NCBI RefSeq assembly: GCF_009727055.1
Contig: NC_052355.1
Span: forward strand, 3,147,083 to 3,211,082
Direction of reading: 5' to 3'
From: Benincasa hispida
Lineage: Eukaryota > Streptophyta > Magnoliopsida > Cucurbitales > Cucurbitaceae
Length of the DNA stretch: 64,000 nt
In this document: in pieces, positions 47,561 to 60,559 of the stretch
Numbering within the stretch: position 1 is the first letter of the stretch
Layout: every line of letters begins with the position of its first letter
Made by a program: the position numbers and the translations under genes
Notes under the pieces: generated by a model
Seen by the model: only the letters and a program-made list of their open reading frames with translations
Told to the model about the DNA's origin: nothing
Databases searched by the model: none

Positions 47561-47688
47561 CCTACACAATTAGCTACAAGGTGGTTCTTTGAAGGGCGGT
47601 TTGGTTCAAACGATTCAAGACCCAGTTCACCTATTTCGAATCGGTTGTCTCAATTCTTGTAATAGTTGCCTTTTGTTTTCTATTTTTT

Positions 47689-49980
47689 TGTAACGACCCG
47701 ACCCCCTAGGACTTAAGTTAGGCCGTTACTAAATACATGCATGCATGGAACTTAAAACAATGGCCTTTTATGATGAAATAAATGCTAAATAAATAAGGTA
47801 AGTTCAAAAGTCCTTCATTAAGTTCAAATATTAAAAACAACAATAGGGTACCCATAAATCATAAATGTTAATAAATAAGTCTGAAAACAATTCTTAATAG
47901 TAGGTTTCAAACATCAAAACTGAAAGTTAAGTAAAACATGAAAGAAAATCTATATCTCATGAGCGAAAGCATAAAATTGGTCCCAGTGGCTTGATCACGA
48001 ATTCTGCTTGTCAATCGTCGGTGCATCTCTACCTTCACCTGAAACAACAACACGAGAAAGATTGAGTATAAAATACTTAGTAAGTAACCCGACTATTGGG
48101 GTTAGGCTAGGCATCTATGTCCTCTAGATGCCTACATTTGGTGGAACATATAAACTGTCATAGTCCTCATGGGACACATATATACATGAAATACTGATTT
48201 CTATTTTACTGTAGTTAAGTATGCCCACTACCTCTGGTAAATCCTGAAGAAAACACAATAACTGGTGAATCCCAAAGGAAACACAATATTTGGTGAATCC
48301 CGATGGAAACACAATCTGGTGAATCACGAAGGAAACAAAACTTGGTGAATCCCGAAGGAAACACAATCTGGTGAATTCTGAAGGAAACACAATCTGGTGA
48401 ATCCCGAAGGAAACACAATCTGGTGAATCCAAAGGGAAACACAATATCTAGTGGGCATCTAACTAATTAGTAAAATCACTATCATAGTCTCAACATCATA
48501 ATTATCACAATATGGTTCTATGTCATACATATACACTTCAACATCATGGCTCTACAACATACATATATGCCTCAATATCCACAGATCAAATACAACCTCA
48601 TGGAATCAAATATCATCTCATGCTAGCATTCAAGTATCTACATGCACAAATAAATCTTTCAGTTCCTCATACAATAACATGCATCGGTTATACTATACTA
48701 TCAGCCTATCATGCCATCGTTCTGTCATAATATTCATCTATCATACTAGCATACATCTAGTGCCTAGCCCGTGGGCAGTTCCAATAGTAAGATTACTTAC
48801 CTCGAAATCAAATTCAGATATTAATCCAAGCTAATGATCTCCAACCAAATAATTCCTGAATTAAGTCCCCTAATACAGAACATAATACTAAATTTCAATC
48901 CTTGGAACCAAGATCCAAATATACTAATTTAATTCAACGGTCACCAATGAACTTACCCAACGAAACTTGATCAACAAACACTCGCAAGATTTCGACTAAA
49001 AATCTCCTCTTAACAAATTTTAGAACCCAAAGGACGACGACTTGGAACCTTTAAAGTACTAAAACCAAACCCTCATTTAGTCCAATAACCAATAGGTGCC
49101 CAACAACCAATAACAAAGATCACAACACTTACCAAAATACTTGCCGAACAAACTCGAATCTGTTGAACAGCCCGCTAGAAGCACTCCAATCTTGGATCTA
49201 AATTCCAAATATAAAGAGATAACAAATTTTAACCCAAGCCCAAATGGTAATCAAACCCTCAAGACAAACCAAAATCTTGCCCAAAATTACTCAATCCCTT
49301 ACTCAAAACAAAAGTCCAGTGATGCAGGCAGATTTCGGCGACGAACAGGGCTGCGCAATGCTGGATCGGCGTGATTGGAGGCAGCCGACGGCGACAGACT
49401 GGGGCGCGAGGAAGTGGCTTGTGCTAAAGAAAGGGGTGGCGAAAATCTGGATCTGGCACGATAGGGGCTGGGTTGTTCGACTTCAGCCTTGGCAGATGTG
49501 TGGCAGCGTGGCGCGTCGAACGGATCATGAACGACGGATGCGGACGGCTTCGGTTGGAAGGTCGAGGCTCGGATGATTGGGCGGCGCCAAAATGCTGAGA
49601 CGTGAGGAGGGACGGCGGATTTGGTCGCGGCTGGCAAGTTCGGCGGCGAGTAGGGAAGAAAAAGAATTCGGGGGGGGGGTTCCGGTCGAGTGAGGGAGAA
49701 GAGGGAATTTGGTTCTTTTTATAAAATAATAATAATAATAATAAAACTAAAAAGGAAAATAAAATAAACTATATTTTATTTTTTTCTTATTCTACATTAT
49801 ATTATTAAATTCATTTCCTTCCCAACATGAAATTAATTTCTGCCATTAATTTTCAAATTGAATAATTTCAACGTCAACAATTAAATTTCCGCAATTATAC
49901 TTGAAGTCCAAAATTCTAAAAATGCCCTCAAATAATAAAAATTACTAAAATTACATTATTACTAAAAAAATGCGGGGACA
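47689..49980 (-). repeat. Ty3/gypsy solo LTR nested in the Copia leader
   Basis: Bounded by tgtaacgacccgacccccta at 47689 and gcggggaca at 49980, flanked on both sides by ttttt (47684-47688 and 49981-49985), a possible 5-bp target-site duplication though in a T-rich context. It is the same family as the LTR at 1004-3518. The flanking DNA rejoins the order seen uninterrupted in copy B near 53975-54010. A GC-rich block at 49320-49690 stands out from the AT-rich surroundings. Confidence 0.78.
48230..48450. repeat. Minisatellite within the solo LTR
   Basis: Tandem units of about 27-31 bp of the form tggtgaatcccgaaggaaac then acaatc. It is homologous to the array at 1540-1812. Confidence 0.75.
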
Positions 49981-51340
49981 TTTTTTGAGAGGTTCTATCC
50001 TAGTCCATCAACTATTAGAGTAAATATACATGCAATGTATGTTTTATATTATATGTCATATAGTTTTAAAATCTACCATAGGTTATTATTTATTTTCATG
50101 CATCATTTTATATTATAAGTGTTATAATATATGAAAATGCATGATTTAAATTACATTGAGCATGCTCATGCATCATATAGTATAAATGTTATCATATATG
50201 TATGCATGCATTATAGCATACCCATGCATCATTTATATTATAAGTGTTATAATATATAGTGGAATGGATGTATGGAATGTATGCTAAAGCATGGTTCATT
50301 ACTTAGTTATATAAATGTTATATATTAGTAATGAATAAATATTGCATGAAGCATGACATCATCTTAGGTTAATTTATAAATGTTATAATTAACTAAAGTA
50401 TGTCTAGCATGCAATGGTTAGTTTTTAATTGTTTCATTTATTTATTATTTTTATAATTAAATGAAATTAAAATTAAAATTAGTAATAAAGACTTACATGC
50501 AAATCTTAGGCTATAATCATTTTTTAAAATATGATTGAGATAGACCTAAGATCATATTTCTAATGAGATTAGATATCTATGTTTAATCTTTTAAATCAGT
50601 TTATAGGATTAAATTGGTTCTTAATAAAATATTAAATATGTAATAAATGTATCTATAAGGGACCTTTTGTCTAAGGCAGGTTCTAGCTAGGCTTGGGTAC
50701 TTAAGTCGATGGAAATGTCGCACACCTACCTGGGAAGCTACCTGAAAATGTGAATTAGATAGATTTGTTACATGCATGCAAGTTTGATTAAAGTCTACTA
50801 AAGAGTTTAATGAGAATCAAATCAAAATTGTTTAATCATTAAAGATAAGAGTTATTTTTTTAGCAAAATAAATAAACATTTAGATAAAATCAGTAGCCGA
50901 ATTTTCCTAAGTTAATTACCCTTGGTAGAACACTCAATGGGAGGAAAATGGGATATATGATACTTCATTTATCCTCTACACGTTTCTCTCTAAAAGTTTA
51001 CACCGTGAGATCTACTCTTGGCCTCAAGGTACCATGGGTGTCCCCCTACGGGTGGCATTTAGATAGGCCAATATCAAGGTGAATGGAGAGAGTGTTTATA
51101 GTAAGTGAGAGCAGGACATGTGAGAACACATCCCCTGGTCTCTCTCATTAGGTTGAATAAAGTTTCATGCATCACCTCGAGGCATCGTGGGTATCCCATT
51201 AAAGGATGGTTATATTGCATGACACTTTATTTGATCTCCAGAAATGGATAGGATTGCTTTAGTTTCATGTTCCAATCAACTTTTCCCTACGGTTGGCTCA
51301 TTGGGGCGGAGCTCTACCACCTAAAATGAGGGGTTACACT

Positions 51341-53120
51341 TGTTAGGATCGGTGTCCTAATTCTCCCGAGAGTCTCGTAGTTTGTAAACATTTTGTACAT
51401 ATATTGTTATTAATAACATAAATGTTATTTTATAAGCATTTACTCAAATCCAATAAACTAAGATCTATGGTTATTTCATGTAACTTAAGCATGTATGTGG
51501 AGACATATAAGTTGATCATGCCTTAAGTAATAACCTAAATGGTCTGTAGTATAAGGATAAAGGAGGGATACCTTATATTGATGAAACAACAAATATGGCC
51601 CACTTTGTACATGTTACAACTGTTTTAAAGTGCTACAAATGGTCTGATCCTAACCATTCAAGTGGAGACATGCAAGCGGGGGTATCCTATGCATAGAGTT
51701 TGTATAAGACTGTACCACGAGATGTTTAGTCTCTTTATATAATGCCGTTTATAATTGAGTCATACATTTCACTAGAATGACCATAGGTGACATGATCTTA
51801 ATCCTGAGTGAGTTGGAAACTCCTGCCTATGAGGGCGATCCTTTGATTTGTATGGGCGAGAGTGGCCAAATTGCCAAATCAGCAAGCCTATCATTTTGGG
51901 GATTCGTCTAATTGGGGAGTTGGGTACTTAGACACACAAGATGAAATTCGCTCCTTCTCCGAAGCAGGAGTAAGTAGATAAATTGCTCACTTAAGGGCTG
52001 ATTCCAAGTCTTAAACATCGTGGCCACACCTTTTCCTGGCACGAGAGGACTTAGTCATAGTAGTTCTATGACTTATTGTTCATTAGAGAAATCAGTGGTA
52101 CTTAAGGAGTTAGATGTAACTACACAGGGTAAAATGGTGAATTGGCCCAGTTGTAGTTACGAGCGATTTGTGAAGGGTCATTGCACTGTTGATTGGTCAT
52201 ATGGATACATAAATATATCTATAGTGCAAAGAGTGCAGTTTTCAGTCTTTAGTAGAGTGACCAACAGTTAATGGATGGTGGATCCCGTGACTAAAGAGTT
52301 AAATTAGTTATTCACGTACAGTTGGAGCTTCAAGCTATAGGTCCAAGAGGTCCCTTTGGTAGGTCAATATGTTCAAGTTAAGAATCAGACTTTGGGCTAA
52401 TTTGAAGTGCTCAAATTAACAAGAGGAAATTCAATTATATGTGATATAGTTGATATGACGTATTAGATACATTAATTAGAGGAATTAATATAAATATGAT
52501 TTATATTAAATACTATAAAATAGAAAAAGAACTATTGTTTATATATTTCATATGATGAAATATTAAAACTATATGTTATAAATATAATGTGATAAGTTGT
52601 TTATTATATTTATTTATAACATATTAATTATAAGATAATTAATATTCTTTTTCTCTAATAACCGAATTGAGTGGGAGGTTATTGGAAGTTTTATGGTGAT
52701 GTGAAATAAAAAGGAAAATGGTTTTCCAAAATTTGATGAGGAGTCATTCGGAATATCTCACAAAAAGGTTATTAAGTAAAATGGTTTTACTAAGTGATAG
52801 CATAGAGAGCATACACGATCAAGCTACGAGTTTACTATATGATAGTTACTCGCTTAATCGTTGCTACATGATCGAGTAGCAAAGTCTATATGATAGGCTT
52901 CTGTTTACTAAACAATTGAGTATTTCATCTATACGATAGACAGCCTTCATCTCCCACTTACTCGATTGTCTACTCGATCATCTACCTGCAACTTTCCTCA
53001 GTCGAAGATCATACAGAGTCCACAACTCCTAGATTCTCACACCGAGAATACCAAGGTAACACTTGTGGTGGTGTTCTAGTTCTATTCGAGGATCGAGTTG
53101 GACTCGATTGGGATCAAAGC
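51341..53120 (+). repeat. Ty1/copia LTR, copy B (3' end deleted)
   Basis: It starts tgttaggatcggtgtcctaa directly after copy A leader sequence. It is collinear with LTR A through gagaataccaagg (53043). The last part of the LTR and the PBS are missing, since cggattgggatcaaag-like text joins directly to ggttgttattttacagtcat of the leader. A cgatcg motif array lies at 52795-53000. Confidence 0.72.
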
Positions 53121-55635
53121 TAGGTTGTTATTTTACAGTCATGGTGGGTTTTAAGTTTGTTCTACAATTCGTTTTAAGAATAAAATGTGTTTGTGGATGT
53201 GTTAATAGATTTTTATGGGATGATTTCCTCTGTTTAAAGTTTTCTTTAAGTTTACAAAGTGTTAATTTGTAAAGTCCCCTACATTTTTTGGCATAATTAA
53301 CAAGTAATCGAGTATGTATTCAAAGTGTTTGAAGTTTTTTGAGTCATTTGGGATGAAGTTTCGAACCATGGAGATGTTGTTCTCATCGAAGAAGAAGACC
53401 AAATGTTGGTCGCATCATGTAGCCCAGGCTAAACGATTGTGTAGACAAGTTCTACCCGATCGTGTAGTATTTCTTAAATGGTCGCATAGCTGATACTAAA
53501 CGATTGAGTAAAAGAGTTACTCTATCGTATTACGTTGGCTGCTCGATCGTGTTCACGCTTAAGGTAAATGATCACATAAAGTTGTTTGATACTCATCGTT
53601 TAATAGGTGCACGCACTAAACGATGCTGTAGTCCAACATGCTTTATCACATAGTCATTGGCTACTCGATCACCCGGTATACGATACTTGACACTTGCTCA
53701 GGAGTTGTTTAGACGATTATGCTTCACCGCATCATTGTCGTCTACTTGATCGTTTAAGGCAGGCATTACACGATGTGTGATCCACGATCACCTGACCTTC
53801 TTGCTTCATCGAATAGTCAAAGGTACTTGATCGTTGCTAAACGATCATTTATGCTCATACAGTGTTGCTAGATGATCACAAGGAGCTGTTACACGATCAA
53901 GGAGTCGCGGCTACGCCCGAATGGTTCAAGACACAGTTTACCTGTTTGAATCAATTGATTCAATGCTTTTTGTAATAGCTAGCTTTATTCTTGTGGAATT
54001 GAGGCTAATTATCCTAATTCATCAACTTTTATCTAATGTACATGCGATGTATGTTGGTTTATATGGCATAATGTATGACTCAATTATGTTATTCATGAAT
54101 CATATGTTATAAGTGTTATAATATAGTAAATGGCATGATTAAATTACATCAAAGCATACTCATGCATAATATAATATAAGAGTTATATTTATATATGCAT
54201 TAAGCATATTCATGCATCATCTTTATAGTATAATTGTTATAGTATAAGGGTGTATGAGAGCATATATGCTTGGTTCATTACTTTGTTATATAAGAGTTAT
54301 ATAAAAGTAGTAATGAATGAACAATGCATGGAGCATGACACTTAGGCTTATTTATAAGAGTTATGAATGCCTTATGAACGTGTTGCTTCGCATTGTGGAT
54401 GGTTTTAGTTGTTTTCTTTTTATCAGGGTTATAATGGAAATTAGAACTAAAATCTATAAGAAAGAGTTGCATGCAGACTTAGGTAAAATCATTTTTTAAA
54501 AGGGTTTTAAAATTTGATTGAGATAGACCTAAGTTCATTTTTCTAATGAGATCAGAAACCTAAGTTTAATCTTTTAAATTGGTTTAATAGGATTAAATTG
54601 ATGGATTAAATTGATTTCCATAAAAGATTAAACTTGTAATAAATCTATCTATAAAGAACCGTCTAAGGCGGGTTCTGGCTAGGCTGGGTTATTTAAGCTG
54701 ACGGAAACAGAACACCCCTACTTGGGAACCTACCTAGAAATGTGAATTAGGTAGGTTTGTTACAAGCATGCAACAGTTGATCAAATATTTCGTTAAAGAG
54801 TTTAATGAATGATGATCAAAAGTTGTTTAACTTTCCCAAGTAAAAGTTACTTTTGGGCAAACATAAACAATCACTTAATTAAAATAATTAGTTGTGTTTT
54901 TCTAAGTAAACTAAACCCTGGGGTTTAAAATACTCAGTGGGAGAAAAAGATATATATGATATGTCAATTCCACTCATGTTTCTCCCTTAATGTTCATGCC
55001 ATGAGATTCATGCTTGGTTTTATAGTGCCCTGGGAGCACCCCCCTTCGGATGGTGATTGCATGAGTCAATATCAAGGTGAATGGAGAGAGTATTTATAGT
55101 AAGTGGATGAAGGATGTGTGTCAACATGTCCTGCAGTCTCCTTCATTGGTTTGCACCGTGAAATCTTCTTGCATGACCTCGTGGTACCCTGGGAGCGTCC
55201 TCCTTTGGATGGTTGGTGCGATTGGTCAATATCAAGGTGAACTCGAGAAATGTATAGGGTCGCTTTAGTTTTTTCCCCAATCGGATTTTTTCTTTCGGAT
55301 TGGCTGCTTGGGGCGGAACTCTAGGATCTAAAATGAAGGGTCACACTTACAGGAAATTGTTAAGCAAGTTAATGATTTCTTGACCAAATCAATGATGGCT
55401 AGTCATTATAGGAACAAGAGTTGTTCTGATGTAATGATTAGTTGAGAATGTCTCAATTCAGAGGAGGGATAAATTGACTACCCTTCAGTGGCTTTTGTCC
55501 TAAAATATTGAAGTATCATTGCAAAACTAGATGCCATACGGGGTTCATTTAGATTTTGCTAAAGTAGAATGGATTTGTTTTAAAAGAATATTTGCTAAAA
55601 TCTAATGTAGATCAATGTATTTGTTTTTCAGCAAC
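53121..55635 (+). other. Copia element B leader region
   Basis: A long leader without coding signal, homologous to 46970-51340. It includes the cgatcg array (53415-53900), the tataagagttat-rich block (54050-54360) and a doubled phrase in which gtaccctgggagcgtcc (55187) repeats agtgccctgggagcacc (55024). It runs into gag near 55636. Confidence 0.65.
53415..53900. repeat. Array of cgatcgtgtag-like motifs, copy B leader
   Basis: Variants such as aacgattgtgtag, cgatcgtgtagta, ctcgatcgtgtt, aacgatcattta and acgatcaagg recur about every 25-40 bp over nearly 0.5 kb. The motif core is the palindrome cgatcg. Confidence 0.6.
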
Positions 55636-56080
55636 ATGTCATTGTATGATTTTCCGTTAGTTGCCTCTTTTAATTTGACCGATTACATACATTGGAAAAA
55701 GTCTCTTAAAACATATTTTGTGGTAAACAACCTTGATTTTTTAATGGTTGAGGAGTGTCCTCAAGTCCTGACCCTTGATGCATAGCGAATCGTTCGTAAT
55801 GCATAGGTGTGGATGAAGGCTAATTCGATGGCCCGACTTCACATTTTGGCCAGCATACCTGATGCATTGGCCAAAAAGGTTGAGAACATGGTAATTGCAT
55901 GTTAGATCATGGACTCGTTGCAAGAATTATTTGAATGTCAGTTCTCACTTTTTGAGCAAAAAGGGATTGATGACAAAGAAACCAATAATGTCAGTTCCAA
56001 AGGTAATCTCCAGTTTTTCTTGAATGTCAAGGGACTAAAAGAGAAAGTAATTGTTGCTAACTCTGATGGAGTTCATCGAT
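55636..56080 (+). pseudogene. Ty1/copia gag, copy B (broken)
   Basis: From the ATG at 55636 the frame reads MSLYDFPLVASFNLTDYIHW, then KTYFVVNNLDF and EECPQVL, the N-terminus of a Copia gag, followed by LHILASIPDALAKKVENM after stops at about 55785 and 55804. A further stop lies near 55902. The zinc knuckle is not recognisable. The minus-strand element at 63050-63661 starts with a related gag segment. Confidence 0.75.
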
Positions 56081-58507
56081 GAGAATTGTTCTCTGAAATG
56101 AAACTTGGAGCTTATATAGGTTATGATACTGATCCCACTACTCTTCAAAAGATGATGAAGTCTAAAGACAGTAAATGTGTTTTATTTTTCTTAGGGACGT
56201 GTTTGGTAGAGAATGATGATTTTGCCTGGATACTTGATTCAAGTGCTATTAACGACGTAAGTACTTCCTACCAAAGATTTAATTCCTGGAAATAGTTAGA
56301 AGATGGAGAGTTGACTCTTTGAGTTGGTATTGGTGAGGTTGTTTCAGTTGTTGCTATAGGCAGGCTGAAGTTATTTTTAGACAATAAATGTTATCTGTTA
56401 CTGGATAATGTTTTTGAAGTTCCTCATATCAAGAGGAACTTAACTTTAGTTTCTTGTCTGATTGAACAAAGTTATTCTGTCTCCTTTTCTGAGAATAAAG
56501 TGTTTACTTTTAAGAATGGTATAGAGATTAGTTATGGTTCAATGGAAAATAACTTGAATGTACTAAGACCGTTAGTCTTAAAAGCCTTGCTAAATAGGGA
56601 AATGTTTAGAACAACAACTGCAAAAAGACCAAAGGTTTCTCCTAAGAAAAATGCCCGTCTTTGGCATCTAAGGTTAGGTCACATCAATCTCAATAGGATT
56701 GAGAAGTTGGTGAAATGTGGACTTTTAAATGGGTTAGAAGAAAACTCTTTTCCGGTATGTGAATCATGCCTTGAAGGCAAAATGACCAAACGGCCTTTTA
56801 CTGGAAAATGTTATAGAGCCAAGGAAACCTTGGAGCTTATACATTCAGACCTCTGTGGTCCGATGAGTGTTAGAGCTTCAGATGGGTATGAATATTTCAT
56901 CTCTTTCATAGATGATTATTCAAGATATAGGTATCTATACTCAATACAACATAAGTTTGATGCTCTTGAAAAGTTCAAGAAATATAAGCCTGAAGTTGAA
57001 AACTTGTTAGGTAAGAAGATAAAAACACTACGATTTGATCGTGGTAGAGAGTATATGGACTTGGAATTCCAAAACTATATGATAGAACATGGAATCACGT
57101 CTCAAATCTCGGCCCCAAGTGTACCTCAGCAGGATGGTGTATCTTAAAGGAGAAACAGAACCCTATTAGATATGGTTTGGTCTGTGATGAGTTATGCTCA
57201 TCTTCCAGACTCGTTATGGGGATTTGCAATGGAGACTGCAGTTTACATTTTGAATAATGTTCCCTCAACAAGTGTTTCTTAAACAAGTTTTGAGTTATGG
57301 AGAGGCTGTAAAGGTAGTTTATGCCACTTCAGAATTTGGGGATGTCCAGCCCACATGCTTGAGGCTAACTCTAAAAAGTTGGAACCACGTTCGAAAGTTT
57401 GCCTATTTGTAGGCTACCCCAATGAAACGAGGGGTAGATACTTCTATGATCCAAGTGAGCATAAGGTGTTTGTGTCGATAAATGCTATCTTCTTGGAAAA
57501 AGACCACATAAGGGATCATAAACCACGAAGTAAGATTGTTTTAAATGAGATTTCTAATGAGACTACTGAGAGTTCAACAAGAGTTGTTGAACAGGCTGAT
57601 AGATCAACAAGAGTTGTTGATGTCAATTCATCTAGTGAACCATCTCAAGAGTTGATCAGACTGCCTCGACATAGTGGGAGTGTTGAGAACCCAGTGGAAT
57701 GCAACATGGGTTTAACTGAAGCCCAAAACATCATGTTTGATGATGAAGTTAAGGATCCACTGTCTTATAAGCAAGCAATGGAGGATGTTGACAAAGATGA
57801 GTGGATTAAAGCCATGAATTAGGAAATGGAGTCTATGTACTTCATATCCGTCTGGGAACTTGTGGATAAGCCTGATGGGGTAAAACCTATAGGTTGCAAT
57901 GGATCTACAAGAGAAAATGAGTTGTAGATGGAAAGGTGTAGACCTTTAAGGCTAGACTCATAGCAAAGTCTTATACCTAGGTCGAGGGAGTGGACTATGA
58001 GGAAACTTTCACACCTATTGTCATGTTGAAGTTTATCAGGATTCTTCTGTCCGTAGTCACATTTTTTTATTATAGGATATAGAAAATAGAAGTCAAGACT
58101 ACTTTTTTGAAGGCTAATCTTGAGATGACCATCTACATGGCTCAACCAGAGGGGTTCATTATTCCAGATCAAGAGCAAAAGGTTTGCAATCTTAATAGGT
58201 CCACTTATGGACTGAAACAAGCATCTAAATCTAGGAACATTATATTTGATAGTGTGATCAAATCATTTGGCTTTGATCAAAATATTGATGAGCCTTGTGT
58301 TTACAAGAAAATCATCAATAACTTAGTAGCTTTCCTAGTGCTGTATGTGGATGATATCCTATACATTGAGAATGATGTACGTTTTTTAACTAGTATTAAG
58401 AAGTGGCTAGCCGTCCAATTTCAAATGAAAGATTTGGGAGAGGTGCAGTTTGTTTTTGATGGAATACGAGACATACGCAGCGAAAAAAGGACCTACTTAC
58501 ACTCTAA
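56081..58507 (+). pseudogene. Ty1/copia pol (protease, integrase, RT start), copy B
   Basis: Protease remnant: AWILDSSAINDVSTS with DSS in place of DSG. GAG-pre-integrase: LWHLRLGHINLNRIEKLV. Integrase: CESCLEGKMTKRPFTGK, HSDLCGPMSV, FIDDYSRY, FDRGREYMDLEF, and GVS then a stop exactly where the catalytic Glu codon is expected (57145-57147). Next come LWRGCKG, VCLFVGYPNETRGRYFY and the acidic linker. RT: SYKQAMEDVDKDEWIKAMN, YGLKQASKS, FLVLYVDDILYIEND, then MKDLGEVQFV. Similarity stops near 58507, where the LTR of another element begins. RNase H and the 3' LTR are gone. Confidence 0.85.
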
Positions 58508-58530
58508 TTGCTTTTAATTTAAAGAAAATT

Positions 58531-60422
58531 ATGCATGCAATTGAAGGAAAAATAGTAATTAACTTACCTTTGAAGCACCGAAAATCGCTTTTCTTCTCTG
58601 AATCTCAACCCGAACTCTACCGGACCACCACTAGAGTTGACCTACTATCCTCTGGACTTAGAACCGGATTGTGGGACCTAGTGGATGAAGAAAACCAAGA
58701 GAGAGAAATAGATGGGAAAAAGAATATGGAATTTTGGTTTTGGGTTTTCTATTTTTCAGCCCAATTTTGAAAAACTATTTTGCAAAATTGGCAAAAAAAC
58801 CCTTTTTATTCAAAATGAAAGCCCATTTTATAGAAAAAACCATGCAACAATTGCATGAACCAAATCCATAAAAACCCAACACCTATAATCCACTACCTTA
58901 GTGAGCTTAATGTCTCCACTATAAGCCAACACCTAGCTCACTATTTTGTTAGTGGCATTATCCAACAAAAGTTTGGATTTTCCCACTAATTATAATCAAA
59001 GGGCAAAATAGTCATTTGGTCAAAGTTTGAAGTCAACATTTTGACTTTTTATGATTTTTTCGTGTTGACTAATTTTGACCTCTTGAGCATGAATCCACAT
59101 TCATTTTCTCGAAATTCAAATCACATTTGAATATAAGGTCGGTCAAAGTTTGACTTTTCAAAGTCAAAAAGTCAACTCTTTGACTTTTTATATCTTTGAC
59201 CATTTCCATTATTTACGAGCTTCCGAATATGAACGTATCCATATTCTTGATATTTAAATCACATTTAAATATTAAAGCTGTATCTCTAAACTGAAAACCT
59301 GACCACTATATCACATATACTTGTCAGTTTCTCTCTCTTCACCTAATTGGAACAATTCGAATCATTCTATCATACTGTTCTAAGTTTGTTCCATATGAGC
59401 TAGTAGCGGAACCTAATGGACTTATAGATCATGGGCTCCAACGATCAGAGATTAGATAGCTAAACTCTTTAGATAGAGCTAATCAACATTCGTTAACTAA
59501 TGGATCATTCCACTATAGTCCCGTAGTTGCACTCCCCTCACTATAGATATATTTGTGTCCATTTGATATAACCATGATTAGTAAGCTAATCCTTCACAGG
59601 TTGTTCATAATCTCGGCTGGGTCATAAAACTGTTTTACCCCTGAGACTACATCTTATTCCTTACGTTCCACTAATCCTTTAATGAACAATTGGTTTAAGG
59701 TCCAACCTATAAACCGAATCTCTCTCGGGATAAGGAAAGGGTGGGGCCCCTTGTTCAAGACCTGGATTCAGTACTAAAAGGAACAACCTATCTACTATCC
59801 TTATTATACGGGTAGGAGTGAATCCGTCTTGCACCCTATAGTTCCCAAGCTATTACCCGATCTTTACCTCTGAAATTTGGAGGCATTAGGCCAGTGATGG
59901 ATGAGCTATCTTCACCTATGCAGATCTTAAGGATAATTTCAAGTAAACAGGAGTTCATAGTTAGCTTAGGATTAAGATTAAGTTTAGCTAGGTCATCAAT
60001 TAACGAAATAGTCAGTTTATACATTAAACAACATTTAGAACGTAAAAAGTGACTATTTTCATGGTTGTCTTATTGAAACTCATTGCATAGGATGCCTCCA
60101 CTCACATATCTTTATATGAACGCATTTAGGATCACATCATTTGTTTACTAACTGTACAAAGTGTGGCCGCATTTCCATAGTGTCCCAGAATAAGGCACCC
60201 AACCTTCATTCATATACTATAAACCATTCTCTGGCTATATATTGAACTTGATCCATGTTTATGTCACTACATAAAGTTCAAACTACTTTAAATAGGCCTC
60301 AGGACTTTTTAGTTTATTGGATTCAAGTTATTATTTTCAATAACAAGTTTATCGAAAACACAAAACAGGGAATATGTTTATTAATTTAAAACTACAAGTT
60401 TTAGGACATAAAAATCCAAACA
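58531..60422 (-). repeat. 3' LTR of the minus-strand Ty1/copia element C
   Basis: On the minus strand it starts tgtttggatttttatgtcct at 60422, preceded by a purine-rich ccaagtggtag tract, and ends near tgcatgca at 58531 (approximate). It has the usual Copia-LTR blocks of this window (atgtggtgacataaacatgg type near 60255, gaattcactcctaccc type near 59815). It adjoins the truncated pol of copy B. Confidence 0.65.
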
Positions 60423-60559
60423 AACTACCACTTGGACTAAAAACTCCTAGTGGAGTATCACATGTTGAATTATAAAATTGAGAAAAATATGAGTACAATA
60501 AATCATACGAATACATAAACTGGCATATACCCAAAAGTTTCTCTCATTTGTCCTAGTTT

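Larger units (their letters stand above)
46970..51340 (+). mobile_element. Copia element A, leader region only (no gag or pol)
   Basis: After the PBS comes a long untranslated leader shared with copy B (53121-55370): gtaatggtggattttatt, gaccccaacattttttggtc, the cgatcg motif array (47285-47560), the block with atgcatcatatagtataa repeats (50030-50420), then tagacctaagatcat, ggcaggttctagctaggct, gtgaatggagagagtgttta and ggggcggagctctaccac. It is interrupted by a solo LTR at 47689-49980. At 51341 LTR B starts before any gag, so A is an incomplete copy or was split by B. Confidence 0.7.

Noticed and set aside
49141..49637. ORFs in the GC-rich block of the solo LTR
   Set aside because: Open in several frames on both strands owing to GC content; inside an LTR and without a recognised domain.
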